A stretch of DNA of 37,154 nucleotides from positions 1,521,262 to 1,558,415 of the forward strand of contig BFEA01000196.1 of the NCBI GenBank assembly GCA_003427395.1. Reading direction: 5' to 3'. Numbering within the stretch: position 1 is the stretch's first letter; each line of letters begins with the position of its first letter. A model generated the notes under the pieces. It saw only the letters and a program-made list of their open reading frames with translations. It did no database searches and was not told the DNA's origin. Source of the DNA: Chara braunii. Its lineage: Eukaryota > Streptophyta > Charophyceae > Charales > Characeae. Below are positions 8,305 through 17,737 of the stretch, piece after piece. Position numbers and translations under genes: made by a program.

Positions 8305-8770
8305 TTCAAAGTCGACAATGTTGTGCTCGTCGATGCACGTCACTTGCAGCTCGAAGCGGATATGCTTCACGAGTTCAGTCGCCTTTTCTTCGGCTCATGT
8401 CGCATCCTTCAGACCATCAATTGTGATATTTTCCCTAGTTCGGCCAACTTCAGTTCGAAGTTGCTTGATTTCCTTTGATAAACTCGCATATACGATGTTT
8501 ACCACGTCTCCTTGCTGCATCCTTATCACAGACTGTCTAAGCGATTCGTCGGACGCCCTTACAGACACCCTCCACCTATCATGATGGACGATCACAAGAC
8601 GTTCGTTGTTTCGGACATCATATCTCGCCGAGTTACCAACAATACCCCTCCACACATCGAGTACCTTGTGCGTTGAAATGACTATCGTGATGAGGAGGCT
8701 ACTTGGGACCCGTTTGAGCACTTGGAGCCCGCCCGAATGGTGGTGTGTGCATATGATCGTGTTCGTCATG
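8305..8770 (+). pseudogene. GPY/F module and chromodomain remnant
   Basis: FKVDNVVLVDARHLQL, then FSRLFFGSCRILQ, is the GPY/F module that follows chromovirus integrases, with GP changed to GS. YDVYHVSLLHPYH follows at about 8490. Near 8650 comes PHIEYLVR, a stop in place of tryptophan, then NDYRDEEATWDPFEHLEPAR. This is the chromodomain core (EYLVKWKGY, then ATWEP). Chromodomains tether such integrases to marked histone tails and bias insertion towards heterochromatin. Two of the three aromatic-cage positions look degraded. Confidence 0.88.
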
Positions 8771-8778
8771 CTGAGACA

Positions 8779-8850
8779 TCAGCTCCTACTCAGCTAACTG
8801 ACCCTCTTCCTGTCTCAGCTCCTACTCAGCTGACTGACCCTCTTCCTCCT
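8779..8850 (+). repeat. 36-bp tandem duplication, two copies
   Basis: Units at 8779-8814 and 8815-8850 begin TCAGCTCCTACTCAGCT and end GACCCTCTTCCT; they differ at a few bases. The period is a multiple of three, just after the chromodomain, so it would have added 12 codons to the polyprotein tail. Confidence 0.92.
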
Positions 8851-9889
8851 CCTTAGGCTGAAGATTGCCAAGGACGAGCCCGCTCTCTCTGAAGCCGTTC
8901 TTTAGCATCAGACGAATGTCTCCGCATAACCACAATGCACTCGTTGAAGCTCTCAACGCCTTGACGACTGACACTCTCACCACCTAATATGTATATTTCC
9001 ACCAAATCACACTTTCAAGTACTCCATCATCAGTTTCTTCAGTATGTCAGCGTTTTGTGACTCTGCTTCAACACCGTGACTCGTATTCATCATTGTCATC
9101 GACCACCTCGATGACTTCAACTACTTTGTTGGCTTCAGATATTTTGGACGTGATTACTTCACGCCCCCACCCTACCTTGTGCATTCATTCCTTTATGTTG
9201 CATGATGATTCTCACACAGCTGGTTCTCCTTAAGTGAGGCTCTCCCTTGGTATCGTATGGGCGTTGAGACTGTAACGTTACCTTGACTTCCCTGCTCCCA
9301 GATCTGGCTTCCTGACTAGTTAGTGAGTTTTATGCATGTTGCCCTCACCCACTACCGTCACCAACCTAGTGTCGGCCATCACATGCCTTCAGTTAGGCAT
9401 ATCTCCACCCTATTTCAAGTTTCCCTTTCATGGTCGAACTTGCACAGTGTCACCCTTTTATCAAGCATTATTCTCCTTGATGGTGTATCTGTTAGGGTTA
9501 TTGGTTTTGTTTCGTTACCACTTCCTCGCCCTGAGACAAATCACTTATCCCCATTTTGTGTGTGACTGCCCTTAGGATTTTCGATTATTAGGTTGCATTC
9601 ACTCCGTCTTATACCATCTGGTTCTTAGTGGTTCAGCGACACGACATTATCTTGTGATATATTGCTACATTTTCCTTTCAACATTGATGTAGTTGCCTCT
9701 AGAACTTTAGAATTGTACTCTGCAATATTTCATTCTCTATTATTAGCTAGGATGTATGTATTGAGCATTTGTTTTTGCTCTGACCTAATGTAGCTTAGGC
9801 TACATTGCATGGACTCCCCATCATAGATTTCACAGCTTTATTGTTGCAGAGTTTTCCTGCTTTTGTGGAAGCGTGTTCTTTTGTGATGC
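8851..9889. other. unassigned, probable 3' region of the gypsy element
   Basis: No domain, polypurine tract or LTR start was identified. A TAG at about 8856 could end the polyprotein. Short frames at 9.3-9.6 kb lack motifs. Confidence 0.4.
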
Positions 9890-10206
9890 ACTACAGGTCT
9901 GAGGATCATGCAGCGTGCCTTTTGCCGCCCACAGCCCATGTGATATTTAGTCCAGTCCGATATTCAGTCTAGTCCAATCCAACCTGGTACCATTATCAGT
10001 ACCAGGCGGTCTAGTCAGTCTATTGGGCGTATACCCCAGCTGCAGTCTATTTGTTGATTCACTCTTCATTCGCACAGTTTGGAATACGTGCGTGTTTAGT
10101 CTACGTTGAAGTTGCATTGTCCCTTCCAACTTGATCTCCATCTCCGTCATCCTCCTCCCTTCGTCTTGATCCTGACAGACTGCCATCCCGGTGGGTCCAT
10201 CCCAAC
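9890..10206 (+). mobile_element. LTR-like repeat, copy A
   Basis: About 250-300 bp match the reverse complement of 27824-28110 in collinear blocks: CCCACAG, TTYAGTCCAGTCC, GGTACCAN-TCRGTACCAGG, GGGCGTATACCCCAGCTGCA, CACAGTTTGGARTACGTG, TGTCCCTTCCA, GATCTCCATCTCC, CCCTTCGTCTTGATCCTGA and GGYGGGTCC. Copy B ends next to a primer binding site, so both are read as LTRs. Copy A may be the 3' LTR of the gypsy relic upstream or a separate solo LTR; the left boundary is not visible. Confidence 0.75.
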
Positions 10207-10424
10207 CATACATAGGCCCGCAGGTGTTAGTGTGGAACCCTCACCGCTTTGGAGGTAACATATATATTTTTTTCAATGACTTTTCGTGTCCTGTGGCCTC
10301 GCCGAGTTTTGCTTCTGGTGACAAAATTGTTTTTGTAAGGCTTGGACCGTGTACTGGCCGTCCCCTACTGTAGATTCCTTATCGACATCCTTTAGCAGAG
10401 CTTGTCCCAAACCAGCCCTTTCCC

Positions 10425-10490
10425 CAACTAAGGTAAATTGTCTGTCTTCCAAGCATGAGATATGAGTTTGATTCCCGTTGTCGGTGCGAA
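10425..10490 (+). pseudogene. tRNA-Gly(UCC)-like remnant
   Basis: AAGGTAAATTGTCTGTCTTC, then CAAGCATGAGATATGAG, then TTTGATTCCCGTTGTCGG resembles the D-loop, anticodon arm (CTTCCAAG, anticodon UCC), variable loop and T arm of tRNA-Gly(UCC), most like the plastid version. The acceptor stem does not pair and the T-arm box has TTTGATTCC rather than TTCGATTCC. It may be a plastid-derived relic or the head of a tRNA-derived SINE. Confidence 0.5.
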
Positions 10491-11293
10491 TACCCTTACA
10501 ACGGTATCTGCCCTGGTTTTTGCCAGTGATAGAAAGATAGTTTTGATTTGAAATCTGAGTGCATCACGCGAGTCGTGGTTGCATTCTCTTTTACACTGAC
10601 TAAATGTTTGACTAAAAGTAGAGAGTGTGCAGGCGCATCGTTTTGAGGTGTGCGTGATGTTTCTTATCGATGTTATAGAGTCTACACATCTGCCGACCAA
10701 ATTTTTGACTTTGATTAAACTAGGACTAAGTGATCCTTTATGTGGATGTGACCGTGGTGAGTGTGCGCTCCCGCGGAAAGTGGCTTCGGCGGAGGCGTGA
10801 CTTTTGAGTGGTGTACGAAGTAAACGGTGGGGTGCGGTAGACGTGGGAGCGAGCTGGCCGTTGGTTCGATTGGAAGGCCGAAATTATGATTTCGGGGCGC
10901 TTAGGTAGGCCCAGGCGAAATGTCGCACCCTTTTATATAGGTTTCTGCTAATCCTAGTACCAGCCTTGGGCCTAGCGCTGTTAGTTACGATATCGGATTT
11001 GCACGCTTCAGATTCGGTGATCGAGGCCAGCGGGCGGCAATGCATGAGCCAGGGAGTAGCAAAGGAAACAAAAAGGGTGAGGGTTCGGTGAGGTTATCTC
11101 TCTCAGTTTTTCTGTCGGACCCGAGCACGAGCCCGATCGGTAGGGCTAAGAGGAGTGTCATGGTCCCCCTCCCCTTGACGACGTCCCAGGGTTTTCGTTA
11201 TTATTATTATTTATTTTTTTAGTTTCCCTTTTGTCTAAGGTCCCAATTTTTTGGATAAGTACCGGTGTAGGTGCCACGACCGACGATGGGACC
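10491..11293. other. unassigned sequence
   Basis: Moderately GC-rich, with TTTTATATAGG at about 10931 as a possible TATA-like word but no linked transcript. No homology recognised. It may be older rDNA spacer or retroelement sequence, given the 28S debris just downstream, but nothing shows it. Confidence 0.4.
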
Positions 11294-11425
11294 AATCATC
11301 CTAACTCAATTGGTACATTCATGAGTTGTTAGAATATAAACCGCAGTAGGAATCCAGATACAATCTAATGCACAGAATAACACGATTGGATGATCCTAAC
11401 TCTGTTGGTACATTCTGAATTGCCA
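11294..11425 (+). repeat. short direct repeat with tRNA A-box-like word
   Basis: ATCATCCTAACTCAATTGGT followed by ACATTC at 11294 recurs at about 11390 as GATGATCCTAACTCTGTTGG then TACATTC. TAACTCAATTGGTA resembles a tRNA D-arm/A box. No convincing B box at the right distance was seen. Confidence 0.5.
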
Positions 11426-11504
11426 AGGGTCTACCAAGTCAACACTGAGGTCGAGGCCCCCAGGTCTAGTTCTTCAGGACATCTGTTAAACTTGGGACAA
11501 TACA

Positions 11505-11800
11505 GAAAAATATTAGTTGGAGCCTGCTGCTCGATGTTATCTCGAACTATTCCTGAATAGACCTATATGTCGGGGTCTGACCCCTGCTTCTCGACCCAAG
11601 GTACGGACTCTCATGACCAGCGTGGTCCAAGCGAGAAGGGAGTACGATCCAAGCAGAAGACTGACAAGTGGGAGCGTGGTTAGGACGACACATTTGTTAG
11701 AGGATAACGCATGGGTCCTGCGATAAGCTCGGAGAGACCAGGAATCTAGTGAAAAGGAGGGGGGATGGATCTGGCGCGATTCTTTGTCAGAAGCATCCGG
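11505..11800 (+). pseudogene. 28S rRNA fragment, 3' half (domain V region)
   Basis: The + strand follows plant-type 26S/28S rRNA with roughly a quarter of positions changed: ATTCCTGAATAGACC, GACCCCTGCTTCTCGACCCA-AGG, GACAAGTGGGAG, then CGACACATTTGTTAGAGGAT-AACGCA, GGGTCCTGCGATAAGCTC and GCGCGATTCTTTGTCAG. The functional rRNA has the order ATTCCGTGAATCGG, TGGACCCAAGG, GTCAGGTGGGGAG, GGCACATCTGTTAAA, AGATAACGCA, GTCCTAAGATGAGCTC, TTTGATTCTGAT. It is too divergent to be a working gene. Confidence 0.85.
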
Positions 11801-11805
11801 AGGGG

Positions 11806-11916
11806 AAGGCTAACGAAGACCGGTCACGATACTGTCAAGCAAGTCAATTGTTGGGCTTACTTATAGGGGCGGAAGACTAATCGAACTATCTAGTAGTGGT
11901 TTTTCTCTGTAGTTTC
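11806..11916 (+). pseudogene. 28S rRNA fragment, 5' half (domain II region)
   Basis: TATAGGGGCGGAAGACTAAT, then CGAACTATCTAGTAG and TGGTTTTTC, matches the eukaryote-specific 28S segment TATAGGGGCGAAAGACTAAT, CGAACCATCTAGTAG, CTGGTTCCC. The preceding CGATACTGTCAAGCAAGTCA also fits (CGATACTGACGTGCAAATC). In a real gene this segment lies well over 1 kb upstream of the one at 11505-11800; here it directly follows it. Confidence 0.85.
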
Positions 11917-13311
11917 ATACGATTAAAGTCGTATCACAGTTGTTGCGCCAATATGAGACCGCGCGCTACGAGAAGGAAAATGGGTTGACGTTAGTAAACA
12001 GAAGGTGCAGATGGCGGAAGGGAGCGTTAGGGAGTAAGAGAGGTATGGCACACGGACTCTTGGACGAATTTAGGTGGAGGCAGAAGCTGAGTAGGGGTTC
12101 AGGGTCGCCGTGAGTTGAATGTTAGCTTTGTATTTAAGGTTTCAGTGGTAGTTTTTGTGCTACAGAACAAAGGGGTTGCGTGGTGTGCTAACCCAGAAAC
12201 GCAGGAGGACTTGAAGGTGAAGTAGGGCCTGTATTTGCCCGCTTAGAGGTGGGTTCCTTCCTATACTGCACTTCAGAAGGCTAGTGGACGAGATAACGAG
12301 CGAGGGTAGTAATAAGGGAGGGCACGCGAAGGAGGATCGAAAGAGAGCTACTGTCGGGAACCTGTGGGGTGACCCGAACGTTGGGTGCAACACTTCCATC
12401 ATTGTTATGACATTTCTTTCCAGAATAGCGATGTACCTTCAGACGTTATAGCGGAAGATCCTCCCTCGTCTAGCATGGTTGTCACATAGTGAAGGAATGG
12501 CTCATAGCCGAAGGGCTGCAGCGCGTCGTCGTGGTCCTCTTTTTCGATCCAAATGCAGTCTCCCTTCCGCCTACGATAACATATCTTGATCGCTATCATC
12601 CTCCTAGTTTTGGGGCTCGTCCCGATTGCGATCTTCACCTCACCCGTCTCCTTGGGGAGTGAACCGGACAGAGTGAGTGGTCAGATAAGTTCATGCACTA
12701 CGGGCTACAGAAAGAGGGAAAGAGGAGGAGTCGAAGTGCTTACAGGGGGAGAAAGCAGTGTGTATTCCCATGCTCTATCGGAAATATCATTCCGATTTTG
12801 CTTATCATAATCGATGAAGGTAGTCTCTTCATCTTTGGTGTGTGCGCGGGGGCATCAACATCTGATAGCTCATTAGTCCGCGCTCATACCGGGATTGTTT
12901 TCAAAGTGTCTGTCTGACGCAGTGCATCTTCGGATGAACTTCCTACATTTTTTTTATAGAAGATCCCTCTAATTTTTTTTTCATGATTGATTATCTGCTC
13001 AGTTATTGCACACCTGAAATGGTTGAGTTGAAGACGTGGGAAGTCAGAGGAAGGGGTGGTGTGCGAGTAAGGGCACAAATGATACAACAAAAGACGAAAG
13101 GGAGGAGAGCGATACATACGTGCTCCAAATGGAGGCCGACAACGATACTTGCAGGCGGATTGTCAGTCGGGCCCGAGTATACCGAGCGATCAACTACTAG
13201 GGTCTGATTGCCAGTACGGGCACAGACTGGGAGAGTATAGTCAGCCGATCCGATTGAGAATTCGGGAGTCTATCAGGTTGTGACATTGCTAGGAGGAGAG
13301 TCTACTTAGCC
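11917..13311. other. unassigned sequence
   Basis: Mixed-composition sequence without recognised domains, RNA genes or repeat partners. Short open frames on both strands (for example about 77 codons, minus strand, 12405-12638) have no known motif and no supporting context. Confidence 0.45.
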
Positions 13312-13701
13312 ATGCCTACAAGGAAGTTAACTTTAGTCAGAGAGGATCGACTGTTGCTACAATTGTGGGAGTTGATACCACTGTGTACCTTTTCTATCGC
13401 TGCGAGTTGTCTTACAGTTTGCTACTTACTGTTGTGTTTTTGCTACAGAGCCTTTGTTGCACTGCTTTTGATTGCTGTATTTTTAGTTGCTATGCTTTCA
13501 CTAGTGCGCTTTATTGTTGTGTATTACACAAAATTGCAAACTTTGCATTGTCGCTATGAATTGTTCCCGTGTATTACTGTTGCGGGTGTTATATATTCCA
13601 CATGCAATGTACAGCTAGCTTGTTGCGCTTTTGTTATTGCGTCTTGCTTTATTTTTACCGTATTGTTGCGTACGATTGTTGTGTACACTATGCTTTACTA
13701 A
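13312..13701 (+). other. 129-codon open frame, Cys/Leu/Val-rich, probably low-complexity artefact
   Basis: An ATG-started frame could encode three or four hydrophobic segments rich in Cys, Tyr and Val. The DNA is a cryptically simple mixture of TTGTTGC, TTGCTAC and TTGTGT words, which by itself produces hydrophobic, Cys-rich translations. No family is recognised and no promoter or intron signals stand out. Most likely not a gene. Confidence 0.25.
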
Positions 13702-14269
13702 GTTCTCGCTATTTTTTTCTTCATTTTTTTTAAGCATTGTAAATAGAGCACGAGGGTGTGCTATATTTAAACAAGGTATTTCAACGTCGTGCAACTACGT
13801 TCTAGTAGTAGTTGGAGTGTTGCAGCTTGAGGGAATGGTCAGTATCTGCGAAGGGGGTTACGACTGTGAGTTGGAGGTCTCTCAAAATGTGGTTACTCTC
13901 CGTTTTGGTTATGGTTCGGTCGCCCTTGCTCCTTTTGACTATCATTGTGAGACCCCTGAACGCGTCCAAGTAACAAGACCCTCTCGTGTGAGTTGTGTTG
14001 GGCCCGTTTTGTATCTCGAGCGTATGAAACCCCTTCTTTTACCCTTCTTACTCTAAGTCTAATCTGGTTCGAGAGGAAGGCAACAAGTGAGATTGCAACC
14101 CATAAACCCGCATCAAGACTTTGTGGGGAGTCTACCAACCGACTGCGGGAGCTCTGCCAGAGCCTAGGTAAGGTTCTGGAGGCAGATAATTGTCAGGTAT
14201 AACTTTCTTCTACCCGGTGTGAAACCACTATACCCCTATTATTACATCTCTGTAGTTTATCTGAGAGAT
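13702..14269. other. unassigned sequence left of the hAT element
   Basis: No recognised feature. It ends at the hAT target duplication. Confidence 0.45.
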
Positions 14270-14283
14270 ATGCATATCAGAGG

Positions 14284-14490
14284 TCGCCAATGGATGACCG
14301 TGACCCCACCCGACCGTACCCAGCCGTAACAGATAGTTTTGGTTGGGTGCGGGTGTGGACTGGTTTGGCTGGGTGTGAAAATGTGTTGGGTGGAACTGGG
14401 TGGGTTGGGAAAGTTTTAGGGGGGTATGGCTGGGTGTTGGCAAAGTGTGTGGCCGGGTACGGTCGGGTAGAGGTTTCGCCTGGGTGACCC
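14284..14490. repeat. left subterminal GGGT-word array of the hAT element
   Basis: After a short inverse block (CCCACCCGACCGTACCCAGC), GGGT recurs every 5-15 bp: GGTTGGGTGCGGGTGTGG, GGCTGGGTGTG, GGGTGGAACTGGGTGGGTTG and CGGGTACGGTCGGGT. Such subterminal words are typical transposase-binding sites in hAT elements; binding here is inferred. Confidence 0.8.
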
Positions 14491-14699
14491 GAAGTCTGTA
14501 GGCCAATATACTAGGTTAGTATAGGACATGTAGGTTGTATTAGGGTCATGCGGCATTATGTATTTGGCCTGCACCCTCCATTTTTTTTCCCCAGCCTCCC
14601 CAGGTATTGGGGCCTGGTCCTACCAGTAGTAGGAATTAGACCTGGTTGTTTTCCTTTTCCGCTACTCTCGAAATGTGCAAAATAGGTGTGGCCTAGCAA

Positions 14700-15185
14700 C
14701 GGGCCTCGCTCCAGTACTCTCCAAATGTGCTCAATGAGACTGAATCGCCCACTAGAACATGGATAGATACATCGCCATATTTGTGTCCGTTGTGTATGTG
14801 GAGAGTAGTGCAGTCAGGCTCCAAATGTGCTCAATGAGACTGAATCGCCTGCTAGAACATGGATAGATACATCGCCATATTTTTTGTCCGTTGTGTATGT
14901 GGAGAGTGGTGCAGCCAGGCCTCCACATACACAACGGACAAAAAATATGGCAATGTATCTATCCATGTTCTAGCGGGCGATTCAGTCTCATTGAGCACAT
15001 TTGGAGAGTACTGGAGCGAGGCCTTAGTGCTCCCGCCGTGAAAATGGTCAAAAATCTGTAGTTGAAGCTTCAATTGGCGCCCACAAGCACAAAAGACAAA
15101 AAATATGGCAATGTACCTTTCCATGTTCTGGAGGAGGATTCAGTCTAGTTAAGCACATTTCAAGAGTAGTGGAGCGAGGTCCTGT
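14700..15185. repeat. four copies of a ~100-bp repeat, two direct and two inverted, with a near-perfect palindrome
   Basis: Units contain CCAAATGTGCTCAATGAGAC, GCTAGAACATGGATAGATAC and CGCCATATTTTTTGTC. Two lie on the + strand (about 14710 and 14820) and two are inverted (about 14921 and 15080, the last diverged). The arms 14820-14904 and 14921-15005 differ at about 2 of 85 bases around a 16-nt loop. The same family appears at 368-621. Confidence 0.9.
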
Positions 15186-15474
15186 GCCCTTAGTACTGCC
15201 GCCGAAAAAAAATTGAAGCTCGACGTCGAAGCTTCGACTGCCGCTCTCTCCAGTGCCATGCAGCAGCATGCACACTCACCGCCCACACGCGGAAGCAAGC
15301 ACGCGCGGCAATCAAAGTTGGCTGGCAAGCGCTGCAAGCCTGGCGACAGCGAACGAGACCGTGGCGAGGATGTCGAAAGTAGGCGCTACGATGGCAGATG
15401 CATGCCTAGCTTGATTATGGTGACTAGGTGGCACCGTGGCAGTGAGCTTGCAGGCGTGGCGAGCGTGGCGCACT

Positions 15475-15478
<4 letters not shown>

Positions 15479-15545
<67 letters not shown>
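15479..15545. repeat. (GA)n microsatellite
   Basis: About 33 uninterrupted GA units inside the hAT element. Arg/Glu-repeat frames across it are artefacts. Confidence 0.98.
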
Positions 15546-15550
<5 letters not shown>

Positions 15551-15712
15551 CTCTTAGTGCAGCAATGGCCAGCGTGGTGGAAGCAGGTGCAACAATGACG
15601 AAAGCACGACAAGCTTGGTGAAGTGTAGCTAAGCACTGCTAGACGCAGCGAGGTAACAACTGTGGCAACCATGGCGACGAGCTTGTAGAAGTGGTGAGCA
15701 TGGTGCACTTTG

Positions 15713-15714
<2 letters not shown>

Positions 15715-15794
<80 letters not shown>
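15715..15794. repeat. compound (CA)n-(GA)n microsatellite
   Basis: About 23 CA units followed directly by about 17 GA units inside the hAT element. Confidence 0.98.
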
Positions 15795-15796
<2 letters not shown>

Positions 15797-16590
15797 CTGA
15801 ACTTTGTGCCCACCTTCGACAACCAACCAGGTTTGAATCGAGCAATAATCTAGGAGTAGTTTTTTTTTTGTTTTCTGACTAATCTTGACGGTGACGATCA
15901 AGCCGCAGTCTGGTTTTTCTTTTTTTTCCTATTTGTCTTCTTTGCAATTTCACACCCCCTTGGCCCATAATAGACTTGTGGGAATCATTTCCCCCTCGCC
16001 CCCCAAAAAGGGCACGTGGGAATCGTTTATGTCCTGATCCGCCGAGTACTGATTGCATAATGCCCTGCACAGTTAAAGAGCGTTCGTGCAATCATGAAGG
16101 CGGCAATAGAGCAACAACTCGTTTTTTTCCCTTAGTCCCTCTTTGTTTTTTACGGTAAACTTGAAGGTCACGATCAAGCAGCAGGGAGCTGAACGGCCAT
16201 CTTTTGTTTTCTCTATTTTTCTGAAGATATCTGTATTTGATGCATGTTCAAGTCTAGATACGTTGGTAATTTACGAGTAGAATGCCCGTTCATTATCATT
16301 ATCAGTCATTTTTTTTTTGCCTCTGTCTTTTGTATGTTTTCTGTAATCTTGAGGGTGGCGACCCAGCAGCAGGCTAGCAGCCAGGTTGAATATGGATAAT
16401 AATGAGCAGAACATTATAGATTAGTAATGAATTAGTGGAATACCCGTTCATTTTCAATGGTTTGTTTTTCTTTTCCCCTCTGTCGTTGCTGTAATCTTGA
16501 AGGTGGCAATCGAGCAACAGGCTAGCAGCCAGGGTATCTCCATAAGAACTAGTAGATGCCGGTCTTTTGTATTCACGAGTTGAATGGCAG

Positions 16591-16832
16591 TTTTTTTTTT
16601 TTTTTTTTTTTTTCAGAAGAAATGACTTTATTACGAAAAGGGAGGCCGGGAATCCCTCCACAAAAACAACCCGGAACAAAATACTGGGACCCTTACCCAG
16701 CTTGGGGTCAGGTGATGGGCCAGGAGTAGTTCAGAAACAGAAATGGCCAACGCAAGACCGCTGTCCTAACAAGAGACCCACCCCTATAAACAAAATACCG
16801 CAACACGGCCTTAAACGCCACACAACCCAAAA
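16591..16832 (-). mobile_element. retroposed transcript 3' end with poly(A) tail
   Basis: On the minus strand about 220 bp of non-repetitive sequence ends with AATAAA (16627-16632), 13 further bases, then 23 A residues (16591-16613). A polyadenylation signal at the right distance from a genomic A tail shows insertion by reverse transcription of an mRNA, either a LINE 3' end or a processed pseudogene. The parent is not recognised. Its 5' side reaches the N at 16833. Confidence 0.75.
16627..16632 (-). promoter_or_regulatory. AATAAA polyadenylation signal of the retroposed transcript
   Basis: TTTATT on the + strand, 13 bp from the poly(T) at 16591-16613. Confidence 0.7.
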
Positions 16833-16833
16833 N

Positions 16834-16872
<39 letters not shown>
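16833..16872. other. ambiguous base (N) and 39-nt poly(T) run
   Basis: A single N directly precedes a long T homopolymer, which suggests an unresolved homopolymer or collapsed assembly join at this spot. Local lengths here should not be trusted. Confidence 0.9.
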
Positions 16873-16875
<3 letters not shown>

Positions 16876-17143
16876 TATCTCTATTGTGATCTTGAACATG
16901 ACACTTGTGGACAAGTTTTTTGTTTTTTCTTTTCCGTCAGTACTTTTTGTACTATTCAATGCAGGATCGAGCCGCAGTCAAGCTCGACACAGAGTAGAAC
17001 AATAAGAATATTCATCTTTCTTTTGTCCCTTGCCTTGTCGTGAAGATCGCTGTACTCTGTATCTGTTCGAGTCCAGATATACTATGATGCACGAGCAGAA
17101 CGCCCATTATTAGGTCGTTTTCTGGTTAGATCCAATCTTTCAA

Positions 17144-17148
<5 letters not shown>

Positions 17149-17216
<68 letters not shown>
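17149..17216. repeat. (GA)n microsatellite
   Basis: About 34 GA units inside the hAT element, ending about 520 bp upstream of the transposase start. Confidence 0.98.
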
Positions 17217-17218
<2 letters not shown>

Positions 17219-17737
17219 TTGTTTGCAATACATGCGTGAGGGAACTGTCTGAAGGATCTGTGGGCGCTTGTGATCATGGCATGATCAGGCATAACTATCT
17301 TCACTCCAAGAAGATCTTTAGCAGTGGCTGCATGTTTTTTTCTTTTTATCCTCGTCTATTTTTTTCAAATCTTCCTACTCATGTGATTCTTTCCAATCTT
17401 TCATCTCCATCAAATTCTTCTTATTTTTCATCCTCAACTAATTCTTCCCGTTGGTCCTCCTCATTTGCCTCCGTTCTCCTTCTCGTCCTCCTCTTCAGGA
17501 CCCTCAGGGGTATCCTGTGACAGGGGAGGCTGACCACATGCATAGTTACATATTACTTATTACTTAATCCTCACCTTCCCCCCTCGTTTCAATAATTTAT
17601 TTGAATCCACAAGCCATCTGTTTTCTTTGTTGTGCATGAACAGTGTGTGTTTCTTCTGCCTATTCTTTCCGGTCTTCGTCTCCCTCTTTTCCTCCTACTC
17701 GATCTCCTCCTTCCTCCTCCTAGCGTATATCCAGAAA

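Larger units (their letters stand above)
4720..8850 (+). mobile_element. degenerate Ty3/gypsy retrotransposon, chromovirus type
   Basis: The + strand carries remnants in the canonical Ty3/gypsy order: aspartic protease, reverse transcriptase, RNase H, integrase, GPY/F module, chromodomain. This order, with RT before integrase and a C-terminal chromodomain, defines chromoviruses. The reading frame is split by several stops and shifts. Many stops look like TGG to TGA or CAG to TAG transitions, as expected from cytosine deamination in a methylated, silenced copy. A 282-bp fold-back element sits between protease and RT. A plausible 3' LTR remnant lies at 9.9-10.2 kb; no 5' LTR was recognised, as the TIR elements occupy that place. 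It cannot be autonomous. Confidence 0.93.
15880..17115. repeat. degenerate tandem repeat, period about 150-180 bp
   Basis: A unit with TGTAATCTTGAAGGTGGCRA, TCGAGCARCAGGCTAGCAGC and, downstream, GAGTAGAATRCCCGTTCATT recurs at about 15885 (diverged), 16155, 16342 and 16490, with partial copies of the second part at 16276, 16433, 16576 and 17092. The array is interrupted by the retroposed sequence at 16.6-16.8 kb. Confidence 0.75.

Noticed and set aside
13312-13701. Novel multi-pass membrane protein
   Set aside because: Underlying DNA is cryptically simple TTGTTGC-type sequence, which yields hydrophobic Cys-rich text in more than one frame; no context supports a gene.
15213-15901. Frames with Arg-Glu, Ser-Leu, Cys-Val and Thr-His repeats
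   Set aside because: Direct translations of GA and CA microsatellites.
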